A stretch of DNA of 47,843 bases, from the NCBI GenBank assembly GCA_031287565.1, contig JAITSS010000065.1, positions 1 through 47,843 on the forward strand, read 5' to 3'. A program made the position numbers and the translations under genes. The notes beneath the pieces are model-generated. The model saw only the letters and a program-made list of their open reading frames with translations, ran no database searches and was not told the origin of the DNA. The DNA comes from Desulfobulbaceae bacterium. Its GTDB lineage: Bacteria; Desulfobacterota; Desulfobulbia; Desulfobulbales; Desulfocapsaceae. Positions 23,224 to 32,067 of this stretch are shown piece by piece (position 1 is the first letter of the stretch; each line of letters begins with the position of its first letter).

Positions 23224-25515
23224 ATGACGGACAGCACAAAAGAGGCCAGCTCGGTCGGCGAGAGCCTGACCGCTTTGCGTCTGCATCCATTTTCGGCGCT
23301 GGATTTATTACGGCACAGCGATCTGCGGGAAAAACTCATTGATTTGCGCTTAAACGGCGCGCCGGAGCACTGCTCGGTCGAAGTGCGCTCGTTGTTTGGC
23401 GAGCTGGCCTCGGCCCTTGACCGGAAAGATGTTGAAAACGCCAAAGTGGTGGTCTTCGGCGGTGGCACCGGTCTGTCGAATATCATTGGTGGCGACAGCC
23501 GCGCCTCGATTTGGGCGCGGCATCCGTTCCATGGTCTGAAGGAGATTTTTTCCCGCATTACTTCCGTGGTCTGTGTCACCGACGACGGTGGTTCGACCGG
23601 CGAGCTACTGAAAGATCTGCCGCTGCCGGCCATTGGCGATGTCCGGCATGTGATGCTTTCATCGGTCAGGCTTGGTGGCTTGCAGCGGACTTATCAGGTC
23701 GATTTTTCCCAGGCGCAGACCATTATTGCGGCCTTATCGCAGCTCTTTAATCTGCGTTTTTCCGAACAACCGTCCGGCCCCGCCGACCTGGTGGCCGCAT
23801 CCGGCGCCGACATGAAGGCGTTTCCGCGCTCGCTTAGCAAATACCTGCTGGGCCTGCTTGACCATCTGTTCATCGACGCCCGCCTGCGCCGGGTGTTGGC
23901 GCGGCCGCATTGCCTGGGCAATTTGCTGGTCGCCGCCGCCATCTACCGGCAATTGCCCAACTACGGCGAACATCGCCGCCCGGAAGAATCGTTGTGGGAG
24001 GCCATTTTGGTTGGCCTCAGGGAAATCGCCGAGCGCATCGGCGCCGAACGCGGCTGCGTCTATCCTTGCACGCCAACGTCGGCGCTTTTGCGGGTGCGTT
24101 ATTCCAATGGCGTTGAAATCACGGGAGAAAACAAATCCAGCACCGCCCGGCGCGGCTTCCCGATTGAGCGGGTCTTCGTCGATTTCTGCGGCCATCCGTA
24201 TATCTATCCGGAAGTTAGGCAGGCGATTGCCGAAGCCGACATTATTCTGCTGGCGCCGGGCAGTCTGTACAGCTCGGTGATTCCGGTGTTTCAGGTGCCG
24301 GGCCTGGCGCAGGCGGTGCGCGACAACCGACAGGCTCTGAAAATCCTCGTCGCCAATCTCTGGGTGCAGGCGGGTGAAACCGATTTGACCCTCGCCGATC
24401 CGGAACGGAAATTCTACGTTTCCGATATGATTCGCGCCTACGAGCGCAATATCGCGGGCGGCACCAGGGATTTGTTTCATGAGGTGCTGTGTTTATCGCT
24501 TCAGGATGTGCCGGCCTCGGTTTTGCAGAACTATGCCGTCGAAGGTAAAGTACCGATCTTTTTAGATAAAGATGTGGTGCGCTCGCAGGGCTACGCGCCG
24601 GTTGAGTGCGATATTTATTCGCGGCGCATCCTGCGTGAGCGCAATGTGATTCAGCATGACCCCGCGAGCCTGGCTCAGGCGGTACAGACGCTCTATGTTG
24701 GGCGCGAACTGTTTGACCAAGCGAGCGGCGGTCTAGCCCCGACGCCGACGGCGGCGAGCGACGGCGGCGAGCAAGGGCGGCGCGTGTCGATTCCTTGTAA
24801 AAAACATCAGCTCATGAACGAGAAAATCGCCGCCTGGAATTTTCAGGATTGCGGCGAAGCGGCCGGGCGACATGGCCGCCTGCGCGTCGCCCTGGCTGAT
24901 ATTCTCTGGAAACACTACGACATCGCTCCCGCGCATCTGGCGACGATCGCGGGCGTTTTCTGCCATGACGGAGGAACCTGGCCGCGCGACCAGCGCTACG
25001 ACAATATTTTTTCCTTTTATGCGCCGGAGGACGGCTGCTTGCATATCCGTCGCGAACAGTTCGACGACCCGTCGCGGCTGGAGCTGCCCGTTCTCATTGC
25101 CATTGGCGAATCGCTGCTCGGCAACTACGCCGCTGAAAAGCGCATGGAAAACGTCACGCATGACGGCTGCGTGGTCGGCAAAAAATACCACCTGCTCCTG
25201 ACGCCGGAACAAGAGCGACGCTGTTATTTTTCCAGTGAACAAATCGATACATTTTTGCGTTTGGCGCGGATGACTCCCGTCACGGTCGGGCGGGACTATT
25301 GCCGCCTGGTCAATGGCGAGGAAGGTTTTACCCCGCCTGGCTTATTGATGGGTTTGATGTACGCCTGGTATCTGGAAAATCGCCTGGCCACTCATATCGA
25401 ATACAAGATGTCAGCCTTACGGGTGCCGCGCTCGAATCTGATTCCTGAGCAGCGGCGCGTGGTCAACCGTCGCGGGCAATTGGCGCGTTTTTTTCGCGAA
25501 GTGGTGTTTCCCTGA
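23224..25515 (+). CDS. oversized YvcK/CofD-like protein
   Basis: 763 residues. Residues 75-130 hold VVVFGGGTGLSNI and VCVTDDGGSTGELLKDL, the nucleotide/metal binding signatures of the YvcK/CofD family. These are followed by GDVRHVML, TPTSALLRVRYSNG and IILLAPGSLYSSVIPVFQVPGLAQAV. YvcK proteins are normally 310-330 residues and act in carbon metabolism and cell-shape control. Here about 75 residues precede the core, and about 300 follow it (from roughly 460, after a Pro/Ala/Gly linker near 505-515). The tail has no domain I recognise. It includes CHDGGTWPRDQRYDNIFSFY and the stretch RAYDxW-like GLMYAWYLENRLATHIEYKM. The start at ATG 23224 is preferred over TTG 23212. It lies 31 bases after kdsB. 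Confidence 0.85.
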   Translation: MTDSTKEASSVGESLTALRLHPFSALDLLRHSDLREKLIDLRLNGAPEHCSVEVRSLFGELASALDRKDVENAKVVVFGGGTGLSNIIGGDSRASIWARHPFHGLKEIFSRITSVVCVTDDGGSTGELLKDLPLPAIGDVRHVMLSSVRLGGLQRTYQVDFSQAQTIIAALSQLFNLRFSEQPSGPADLVAASGADMKAFPRSLSKYLLGLLDHLFIDARLRRVLARPHCLGNLLVAAAIYRQLPNYGEHRRPEESLWEAILVGLREIAERIGAERGCVYPCTPTSALLRVRYSNGVEITGENKSSTARRGFPIERVFVDFCGHPYIYPEVRQAIAEADIILLAPGSLYSSVIPVFQVPGLAQAVRDNRQALKILVANLWVQAGETDLTLADPERKFYVSDMIRAYERNIAGGTRDLFHEVLCLSLQDVPASVLQNYAVEGKVPIFLDKDVVRSQGYAPVECDIYSRRILRERNVIQHDPASLAQAVQTLYVGRELFDQASGGLAPTPTAASDGGEQGRRVSIPCKKHQLMNEKIAAWNFQDCGEAAGRHGRLRVALADILWKHYDIAPAHLATIAGVFCHDGGTWPRDQRYDNIFSFYAPEDGCLHIRREQFDDPSRLELPVLIAIGESLLGNYAAEKRMENVTHDGCVVGKKYHLLLTPEQERRCYFSSEQIDTFLRLARMTPVTVGRDYCRLVNGEEGFTPPGLLMGLMYAWYLENRLATHIEYKMSALRVPRSNLIPEQRRVVNRRGQLARFFREVVFP

Positions 25516-25521
25516 TTTGAC

Positions 25522-26763
25522 ATGCGTATGAAGAAGACCAGGCAAAGCGTCGTCGCGACGTTGTTCATGGCGGCTATGGCTTTGTCGCCCGCGATGAGCG
25601 AAGCCGCGTCCGTGGTCTTTGACGGCGACGCCCGCTTGCGAACGCAGGTCCGCGATAAGTATCGCGGCTTCAAAGAGACGGAAGAATCGTATTGGTCTTC
25701 GCGCTTGCGCCTCCAGTTAACAATCAACACGCCGGGCGGCGCTTATGCCGTCGGGCGGTTTCGCCTGGCCGACGGCGTTTGGGATGGCGGCGGCAAAACG
25801 CTGAACTACGGCGAGCGGAGCAATCTCTATGTCGATGTCGGCTATGTTGGCGCGGCGCTTGGAAAAATCACCCTGGAAGCCGGGACTGGATATAACACGA
25901 TGAATGAGTTTTTTCGCGGCGACGATCCCTACGATTTCATCCGTGTCATGTATCGTGAAGATGCCCTGACCGTTGTCGCCTTCATGGAGAAAATTGATGA
26001 ATTCGACGAGTGGCCAGGCGGCGACAACGACCCGTCGCGGTCTGGTTTGATTGTGGATGACGGCTATGCGAGCGATGACGACATCAATCACTATGGCCTG
26101 AACTTGGTTGAAAAAGGAAAATTCGCGGGCGATTGGACGCTGAACGGCGTAGCGTTTTTTTTGCATGACCGGCAACGCGGACGCAACGGTTTCGGCCTCG
26201 ACGCGCAACTGCGCGGTCGCATCGGCCTGCCTGAGTGGACAGACGGCGTGGCGCTGATTGCCGAAGTGGCGATGAAAAACGCCGATTATCAGGACAGCGA
26301 CGAGGCTGGCTTTGGCGGCTATGTCGGTTTCCAGAGCGATTTCGGCCTCTGGCGTTTGGCGGCTATCGTCGGCGCGACCGGTGGCGGTTTTACGGCCAGC
26401 GGCGATTTCGGCGGCAACGGCTCGCACGGCTACGCCCCCTTCGTCATGATCGGCGAAGCCAATGCTGAACGGCTTGGCATGATCAATTGCGGCGTCGTTT
26501 TGGGCAGCGCCACGGGCGACTCGACCTTCATCAACCTGGCGCCGTCGCTGCGCCTATCCGACAAGTTGATGTTGACGGTGGAAACCACCTATCTGCGCGC
26601 CGATATGGAGCGTGGCCCCGGCGATATTGTCGAGTTGGGGGCGATTGCCGAATATAAACTGATCGATGGCGCGACCATGACCGCTCTCCTTGGCTACCTC
26701 GATCTGGCCGAGGCGGAAAAAAATCCTCTAGGTTTCGGTTTGGCGCTTGACCTGCGTTTTTAA
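25522..26763 (+). CDS. porin-like outer membrane beta-barrel protein
   Basis: 413 residues with a Sec signal peptide (MRMKKTRQSVVATLFMAAMALSPAMSEA, cleavage near 28-29). The mature part alternates short polar and aromatic strands, has many Gly and Asp residues, and ends in FGLALDLRF. The terminal Phe is the BAM recognition signal of outer membrane barrels. It resembles alginate/phosphate-type or generic porins but I cannot assign a substrate. It starts six bases after the YvcK-like gene, so it may be cotranscribed. Confidence 0.8.
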   Translation: MRMKKTRQSVVATLFMAAMALSPAMSEAASVVFDGDARLRTQVRDKYRGFKETEESYWSSRLRLQLTINTPGGAYAVGRFRLADGVWDGGGKTLNYGERSNLYVDVGYVGAALGKITLEAGTGYNTMNEFFRGDDPYDFIRVMYREDALTVVAFMEKIDEFDEWPGGDNDPSRSGLIVDDGYASDDDINHYGLNLVEKGKFAGDWTLNGVAFFLHDRQRGRNGFGLDAQLRGRIGLPEWTDGVALIAEVAMKNADYQDSDEAGFGGYVGFQSDFGLWRLAAIVGATGGGFTASGDFGGNGSHGYAPFVMIGEANAERLGMINCGVVLGSATGDSTFINLAPSLRLSDKLMLTVETTYLRADMERGPGDIVELGAIAEYKLIDGATMTALLGYLDLAEAEKNPLGFGLALDLRF

Positions 26764-26804
26764 TTTTCAGTTTTCAGTTTTCAGTTTTCAGTTTTTGTTT
26801 TCAG
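26764..26804. repeat. TTTTCAG tandem repeat
   Basis: Four perfect head-to-tail copies of the 7-mer TTTTCAG (26764-26791), followed by an imperfect fifth, immediately after the porin stop codon. Such a heptamer tract can vary in length by slippage. Here it is outside the coding frame, so any effect would be on the transcript end. The 200 bases up to the response regulator show nothing else. Confidence 0.9.
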
Positions 26805-27003
26805 CCCGCGCCGCGCCTATCGGCCGAAAACCAACCAGTCTTTTTTCCTGGCCCATCCCTTTCTTCTCCCGCCAATCCGGAAAATTCCGTGTCTGCGGCT
26901 CCCCCCTTGTTGGCCTGGTGAATTTTGGTATATGCTGACTTTATTGGCCCGCGCCGAAAAAGTACCTGTGTTTTGTTCCTCTTCCCTCAATTTCAGAGTG
27001 GAT

Positions 27004-27375
27004 ATGGCGACGATACTGATTGTCGATGATGATCCCGATGTCTTGAAAATGCTGGGTGACGCTTTGCAACGCGCCGGACATCAGATCTGGCGGGCGACCG
27101 ATGGCGAAGTCGGCCTGCGCGAATTTCGGCGTCTGCGCCCACGCTTAGTCATCACCGACTTGATTATGCCGAATAAAGAAGGACTTGAGTTAATTATGGC
27201 GCTCAATGCGGAACAGCCTCGACCAAAAATCATCGCCATGTCCGGCGGCGGCAAGCTGGCCCCGGAATCGTATCTGCCGCTGGCCGAGAAAATCGGCGCG
27301 GACGCCGTTTTAGAAAAACCTTTTCTGCCCTCGGCCTTGTTAGCGCTGATTAGCGGTTTGCTGGGCGGGCGCTAA
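27004..27375 (+). CDS. single-domain response regulator
   Basis: 123 residues, a CheY-like receiver only. The acidic pocket is Asp8-Asp9 (LIVDDDPDV), the phospho-acceptor is Asp52 (VITDLIMPN), the switch residue is Ser80 (IIAMSGG) and the conserved Lys is Lys105 (LEKPF). There is no output domain, so it would act by protein contact. No histidine kinase is nearby. It converges with the reductase gene and their stops overlap by four bases. ATG 27004 is preferred over upstream codons because the fold starts there. Confidence 0.9.
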   Translation: MATILIVDDDPDVLKMLGDALQRAGHQIWRATDGEVGLREFRRLRPRLVITDLIMPNKEGLELIMALNAEQPRPKIIAMSGGGKLAPESYLPLAEKIGADAVLEKPFLPSALLALISGLLGGR

Positions 27376-28103
27376 ACCAAACCGCCATTGACCGAAATCA
27401 CCTGGCCGGTGATGTACGAGGCGTCATCGGATAACAGAAAGGCCACGACCTTGGCCACTTCTTCCGCTTTGCCGAGCCTGGCCATGGGAATCAGGCGGCG
27501 GATTTCTTCCTTGGGCGCTTTGGCGATCATTTCCGTTTCAATCAATCCCGGCGCGACCACATTGACGCGGATGCCGAGCCGCGCCACTTCGCAGGCCAAA
27601 GAGCGGCTGGCGGCGTTCAGTCCGGCCTTGGCCGCCGCGTAGTTGGCTTGGCCACGGCCGCCGATGAGCGCCGAGGCCGACGAAATCGACAGCACCGCGC
27701 CGCGTTTGGCCCGCGCCATTTTTTCAATGACCGGTCGCGTCACGTTGTAGAAACCATCCAGACTGGTATCAATCACCTTGCGCCAGTTTTCCGGCGGCAT
27801 CAGCATAAACAGACCATCGGCGATGACTCCGGCGTTGTTGACCAGCATGTCGATGTCTCCATGCTGGTCGGCGAATTGCCAAATGGCGCTTTCGGCGGCC
27901 TGACCATCGCGAACATCGAACTGGATCAGTTCGCCGTCGCCGCCCGACTCGCGGACGAGGCGCAGGGTTTCGCCCGCCGCCTCGCGGCCATGAAAATAAT
28001 GGACGCCGATGTAATGTCCGGCCTTGGCTAATTCAAGACAGATCGCCCGGCCAATGCCGCCGGAAGCCCCGGTAATCAGAGCGGTTTGTTGTTTCTCTTT
28101 CAT
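27372..28103 (-). CDS. FabG-like 3-oxoacyl-ACP reductase (SDR)
   Basis: 243 residues. TGASGGIG (11-18) binds NAD(P)H, NNAG is at 89-92, the catalytic set is Ser142, Tyr155 and Lys159 (QANYAAAKAGL), and the C-terminal ITGQVISVNGG is typical of FabG. It reduces 3-ketoacyl-ACP to 3-hydroxyacyl-ACP. With the dehydratase, ACP and ketosynthase fusion nearby it completes the elongation cycle of a dedicated, probably non-housekeeping, fatty-acid-like pathway such as aryl polyene type. Confidence 0.93.
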   Translation of the reverse strand: MKEKQQTALITGASGGIGRAICLELAKAGHYIGVHYFHGREAAGETLRLVRESGGDGELIQFDVRDGQAAESAIWQFADQHGDIDMLVNNAGVIADGLFMLMPPENWRKVIDTSLDGFYNVTRPVIEKMARAKRGAVLSISSASALIGGRGQANYAAAKAGLNAASRSLACEVARLGIRVNVVAPGLIETEMIAKAPKEEIRRLIPMARLGKAEEVAKVVAFLLSDDASYITGQVISVNGGLV

Positions 28104-28128
28104 GTTGTTTCGTTGGTTCGCAGTGGAT

Positions 28129-28749
28129 TTATTTTTTTACGACCGGCGGCGTGTTGACGCTAGGTGTCGCGTCGCCGATATTTTTGCGCGGGCTGTAGCG
28201 AAAGATTGTATCCAGGTTGATGCGGCAGTCGGCAAACAGACTGACCGGCGCTTCACCGCTGTCACCGTAGGCGTGGATGAAATATTCATTGTCTCTCAGG
28301 ATATGCGCCTCGACGAGTAAAATATCCGGGTCAACCGTCCAGTATTCCCGCACGCCGTGGCGGCGGTAGAGTTCGAGCTTCACCATTTTGTCATGTTTGA
28401 TCGAGGAGGGCGACAGCACTTCGACCACCATGTCGGGCGCGCCGACGCAGCCATGCTCATCGAGTTTTTTCGGGTCGCAAACCACCACAATGTCGGGTTG
28501 CACCACCGTATCGTCGGCTTTTTTGGCGTTCAGCCGCACATCGAAAGGGGCGATGAAGGCCCGGCAATCTTTGCCCTCCAAATAATCGGCCAATTGGCGA
28601 AAAATTTCGCCGCAAATTTCCTGATGCGCTCGCTTTGGCGCGGGACTCATCAGATAGGCTTCGCCATCGATCAACTCATAACGCGCATCGTCCGGCCATG
28701 TGGCGTAATCGGCGTAGGTGTAGCTCAGTTGTGGTAATGAAAGCGGCAT
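28129..28749 (-). CDS. Uma2-family (DUF820) putative endonuclease
   Basis: 206 residues from ATG 28749 with AGGAGG upstream. The PD-(D/E)xK-like fold is shown by YELIDGEAYLMSPAP, VVQPDIVVVCDP and MVVEVLSPSS, then KLELYRRHGVREYWTVDPD. Uma2 proteins are common, often multi-copy, and their function is unknown. It sits between the dehydratase and reductase genes on the same strand and is probably a passenger rather than part of the lipid pathway. Confidence 0.88.
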   Translation of the reverse strand: MPLSLPQLSYTYADYATWPDDARYELIDGEAYLMSPAPKRAHQEICGEIFRQLADYLEGKDCRAFIAPFDVRLNAKKADDTVVQPDIVVVCDPKKLDEHGCVGAPDMVVEVLSPSSIKHDKMVKLELYRRHGVREYWTVDPDILLVEAHILRDNEYFIHAYGDSGEAPVSLFADCRINLDTIFRYSPRKNIGDATPSVNTPPVVKK

Positions 28750-28768
28750 ATTGATGCCTCCTGATTTT

Positions 28769-29227
28769 TTACGGATTGGCGGTTTGCGGCTGGTCTTTGG
28801 CCTGATAAATCTGGATGACGATTTCAGCGATGAGCTGGTCATTATGATACACGCGGCCAGTCGCCTCGCGGAACATATCATAAGAAAAACCGTTTTCCGC
28901 CCGGATGATCAGCTTGTCATGAAAATGAATTGTATCGACATGAAAGACGGCTTTTTTGATCGCCACCAACCAGCCGCTTTTGTTGGCCTTTTCGCCGTGT
29001 ATCCGCATCAATCCCCAAACATTGCAGACGCCGACGGTTTGGGCGACCAGTTCGATGGCCAGCAGCGACGAGACGCCTTGCGGCCGCGCCGTCGGCCAGT
29101 TTGGCTGCGCCACGGCCTGGCAGACGGCATGATTGTCGTCCACCTCGATCACCGTATCGATCAGCAACATGGCGTCGCGGTGCGGCAAGACATCGACCGG
29201 GCGTGGCCAAGCGTTTCCTTCATTCAC
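28769..29227 (-). CDS. hot-dog 3-hydroxyacyl-ACP dehydratase (ApeI/ApeP-like)
   Basis: 152 residues starting at GTG 29227. PVDVLPHRDAMLLIDTVIEV carries the catalytic His of FabZ/FabA-like dehydratases, followed by LLAIELVAQTVGV and the beta strands of the hot-dog fold. It is shorter in its helix region than FabZ and resembles the dehydratases of aryl polyene clusters. It lies 19 bases upstream of the Uma2 gene and is divergent from the ACP/ketosynthase genes. Confidence 0.8.
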   Translation of the reverse strand: MNEGNAWPRPVDVLPHRDAMLLIDTVIEVDDNHAVCQAVAQPNWPTARPQGVSSLLAIELVAQTVGVCNVWGLMRIHGEKANKSGWLVAIKKAVFHVDTIHFHDKLIIRAENGFSYDMFREATGRVYHNDQLIAEIVIQIYQAKDQPQTANP

Positions 29228-29408
29228 GGGCGTACACCGACGAAAAGATTGATACGAAGACGTATGCGGCTGGGATTACGAACGGAAAGCGGCTATACTA
29301 GCCGCTTTGTTCCGCTTTGCATCCATTTTTGCCGCCCTCTCTGATTTGGATTTATTATTAAGTCAGGGAAAAGTCCGATTTTCATCATCATCCCGTATGA
29401 GAGAAACC

Positions 29409-29669
29409 ATGAACGCGCTTCTTGAAGAACTGAAGGAAAAATTGATAAGTTTGCTGAATCTCAGCGACATAAGGCCGGAAAATTTTGACGAAAACGCCCA
29501 GCTCGTCGGCGGAGAATTGGGTATTGATTCGATTGATGTCTTAGAAATGGTGGTGATGGTCGAAAAAGATTATGGCGTGGTGATCAACAATCAGGAAATC
29601 GGCAAAGAGGTGTTCTCAAGTCTGGCCAGCCTGGCCCGCTATATCGAAAGCCACAGGAAGATGGCGTGA
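29409..29669 (+). CDS. acyl carrier protein
   Basis: 86 residues from ATG 29409. Ser41 in GELGIDSIDVLEMVV is the phosphopantetheine attachment site (D-S motif). The acidic helix I-II pattern is that of an ACP. It is not the housekeeping AcpP (no DSLDTVE). Its stop overlaps the next start as GTGA, so it is coupled to the ketosynthase fusion it presumably feeds. The start at 29307 would add a non-conserved leader. Confidence 0.92.
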   Translation: MNALLEELKEKLISLLNLSDIRPENFDENAQLVGGELGIDSIDVLEMVVMVEKDYGVVINNQEIGKEVFSSLASLARYIESHRKMA

Positions 29670-31888
29670 AAACCGTGTATATCGTCGGCGCGGGCGTCAT
29701 CAGTTCTTTGGCTTGCGGCTTGGAGGCGACGGAAGCCGCTTTGCGAACAGGGCGGAGCGGCATCGGCGCGTCCAGCCTCTTTTCTTTGCCGCTCGCGCCG
29801 GAATTGCCGGTGGGCCAAGCCTCTTGCCTGTCTGAAAAAAACAGTGATTCCGATGATATGCCGCGCTGCCATCGGCTGGCCCTTCTCGCCGCCGAACAGG
29901 CGGTGGCCATGGCCGGAGAAAAACCGCGAACGCTCGTGGTTGGCTGCACCACCGGCGGCATTCTGACGAGTGAGAATTTTTTTTGGCGAGACGATTTTTT
30001 CGCGCCTGAAAACGAAAGCGCCTCATTCAATGCGCATGTCAAGGCCAAGTACCGCCGCCATGGCCTGACAACTGTCGCCGAGGAAATCGCCCGACGTTTC
30101 GGTTGCCCTGGTCCAGCGCTGACCGTTTCCACCGCCTGTTCCTCCGGCGCGGCGGCCATTGCCCTGGCGCTGGCTCTTCTGCGTTCCGGTCAGGCGACGA
30201 CCGCGCTGGCTGGTGGCGTCGATTCGCTCTCCCGCCTGACCTGTTTTGGTTTCCATTCGTTGCAACTGGTTGATGTCGCCGGTTGCAAGCCGCTGGATAA
30301 AAATCGTCGCGGCATCAACGTCGCTGAGGGCGCCGCCTTCCTGTTCCTGACTACGAAAAAACCCAGACAATGTTTAGGCGTGGTGGCCGGAGCCGGACTT
30401 TCCTGCGACGCCTACCACGCTTCCGCGCCGCATCCGCAGGGCTTGGGCGCGCGGGCGGCGATGGCGATGGCTATACAAGACGCCGGTCTGAAACCGGAAG
30501 AGATTGACTACATCAACCTGCACGGCACCGGCACAGCGGACAACGACGCGGCGGAAGCCATGGCGATTGCCGCGCTCTTTGCCGCGCCGCCGCCGCTTTC
30601 TTCGATCAAAGGCGCGACCGGCCATAGCCTGGCCGCCTGCGGCGGCATCGAAGCTGTGGTTTCGGCCTTGGCCGGGCGAAAAGGCTTCATTCCTGGCACG
30701 ACCGGTTGCCGTGAACCGGACGCCGCATTGGGTATCAGGCCGCAATTATCGCTGCAAGAGGCAAAAATTACACATGTTCTTTCTAATTCTTTTGGCTTCG
30801 GCGGCAACAATGCGGCGCTTGTCATAAGTCAGGTTGATGAAGGCGCGACCGCGCTGGGCGATGCCCTGGCCGATGCCGAAAATATCGCGGATAATTTTCT
30901 CGCCGTCTACGAATATGCCGCCGTCAGCGGTGTCGGTTTGACGAAAGAAACGCTTTTATCACTACAAAGCGGCCAGCCGGTGGCCGGACGGATCGCGCCG
31001 GAACGGCTCTGCGCCGACCTGCCGCAAAGAGCTGTAAGGAGGTTAGGAAGGCTGACAAAACTGGCCTTGACCCTGGCCGAAGAAGCTGTGCCGGTGGCCA
31101 CCAGCGGCATCGAGTCGATTTTCTGGGGCAGCGGTTGGGGCGCGTTAAGCGAAACCTATAATTTCTTGCGCGGCCTGGCCGAATCGGCGGGGCGTTTCAC
31201 CAGCCCTATTGATTTTGTCGGCTCGACCCACAACAGCGCCGCCGGTCGGGTCGCCATCGAATATCAGGCTCAGGGTAAAAATCTGTCGTTTTCTGGCGGT
31301 GACGCTTCGTTTGAACAAGCGCTTTTCGCCGCGCAGACGATGATAGGCAATACGGAAAAGGCTTTGCTGTTGGCCGCCGATGAGGGCCACGACCGCTTTT
31401 CGCCGCTCTTCGACCCGTCCATTCACCCCGACGCCCCTTTGGCCGATGGCGGCGGTGGTTTTTTTGTCGGACGCGACCGACGTGGCGCGAAGTGTTTGAT
31501 GCGTCTCGATTTTCTTGGTCATGATGATGAAACGCCGCTCGTGAATTTGTGCAAAAATTCCTTTGGCGTCGCTTGGCTTACTCGTTATTGCGCGGCGATT
31601 TTCGCGGGCATTCCGCAGGCGCGACAGGCGGAGGGCGAACGGCGCTTGAGTGAATTTCTCGCTGAATTCAATGACATGCCCGTCCTGCGACACCGGAATT
31701 TGACTGGCGAATTCGCCACGGCGCAGGCTATGGCCGCAGCCTTGGCCGTTTCATCCATTGAGGCGGCGCATATTCCCGGCGCTCTCTTTTCAGATAGGCG
31801 CGACGACACAATTTTGTCGTCCGGACAGGGAATTTTACTCCTTGGATTTGGTACGATGACCAGCATTGTCCGCTTGGTCAAAGTGTGA
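29666..31888 (+). CDS. fused ketosynthase plus ketosynthase-like (chain-length-factor-type) protein
   Basis: 740 residues from GTG 29666. Residues 1-390 form a complete FabF-type condensing enzyme with Cys158 (STACSSG), His286 (HGTGTADN) and His320 (GATGHSL), ending in SNSFGFGGNNAALV. From about 415 a second domain begins (YEYAAVSGVGLTKE). Its FTSPIDFVGSTHNSAAGRVAIEY and GGDASFEQALFAAQ segments resemble the ketoacyl-synt_2 domain of ApeC-like partner proteins. It lacks the Cys and His catalytic set, so it is probably a chain-length or stability partner. In known clusters the two are separate genes. The protein would elongate ACP-bound chains. Confidence 0.85.
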   Translation: MKTVYIVGAGVISSLACGLEATEAALRTGRSGIGASSLFSLPLAPELPVGQASCLSEKNSDSDDMPRCHRLALLAAEQAVAMAGEKPRTLVVGCTTGGILTSENFFWRDDFFAPENESASFNAHVKAKYRRHGLTTVAEEIARRFGCPGPALTVSTACSSGAAAIALALALLRSGQATTALAGGVDSLSRLTCFGFHSLQLVDVAGCKPLDKNRRGINVAEGAAFLFLTTKKPRQCLGVVAGAGLSCDAYHASAPHPQGLGARAAMAMAIQDAGLKPEEIDYINLHGTGTADNDAAEAMAIAALFAAPPPLSSIKGATGHSLAACGGIEAVVSALAGRKGFIPGTTGCREPDAALGIRPQLSLQEAKITHVLSNSFGFGGNNAALVISQVDEGATALGDALADAENIADNFLAVYEYAAVSGVGLTKETLLSLQSGQPVAGRIAPERLCADLPQRAVRRLGRLTKLALTLAEEAVPVATSGIESIFWGSGWGALSETYNFLRGLAESAGRFTSPIDFVGSTHNSAAGRVAIEYQAQGKNLSFSGGDASFEQALFAAQTMIGNTEKALLLAADEGHDRFSPLFDPSIHPDAPLADGGGGFFVGRDRRGAKCLMRLDFLGHDDETPLVNLCKNSFGVAWLTRYCAAIFAGIPQARQAEGERRLSEFLAEFNDMPVLRHRNLTGEFATAQAMAAALAVSSIEAAHIPGALFSDRRDDTILSSGQGILLLGFGTMTSIVRLVKV

Positions 31889-31973
31889 TTTTGCTCGTGT
31901 GGCCGCGCCACAGAATCCGCTCCATGTCCCGCTGATTTTTTTCTCCTGCGCCTTGGCAAACTGTGAGGTATTC

Positions 31974-31998
31974 CATGCTTGACAAGAAGTCAGGCATG
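31974..31998. promoter_or_regulatory. inverted repeat upstream of acyl-CoA synthetase
   Basis: CATGCTTGAC (31974-31983) and GTCAGGCATG (31989-31998) pair with one G-T contact around a five-base loop. It lies between the ketosynthase stop and the synthetase promoter and could be a weak terminator or operator. Confidence 0.45.
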
Positions 31999-32019
31999 AT
32001 TTACACAGCGACAGGCATA

Positions 32020-32036
32020 AGGAAACCTTGTTTCCT
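32020..32036. promoter_or_regulatory. PsrA-like palindrome upstream of acyl-CoA synthetase
   Basis: AGGAAAC-CTT-GTTTCCT is a perfect 7-3-7 palindrome, 31 bases before the synthetase ATG. It contains the GAAAC-N2-4-GTTTC form I recall for the PsrA fatty-acid regulator of Pseudomonas. Related sites precede other acyl-CoA genes in this window. Confidence 0.55.
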
Positions 32037-32067
32037 ATACGAGTAAAATTCAGCGACGGAGGAAAGT

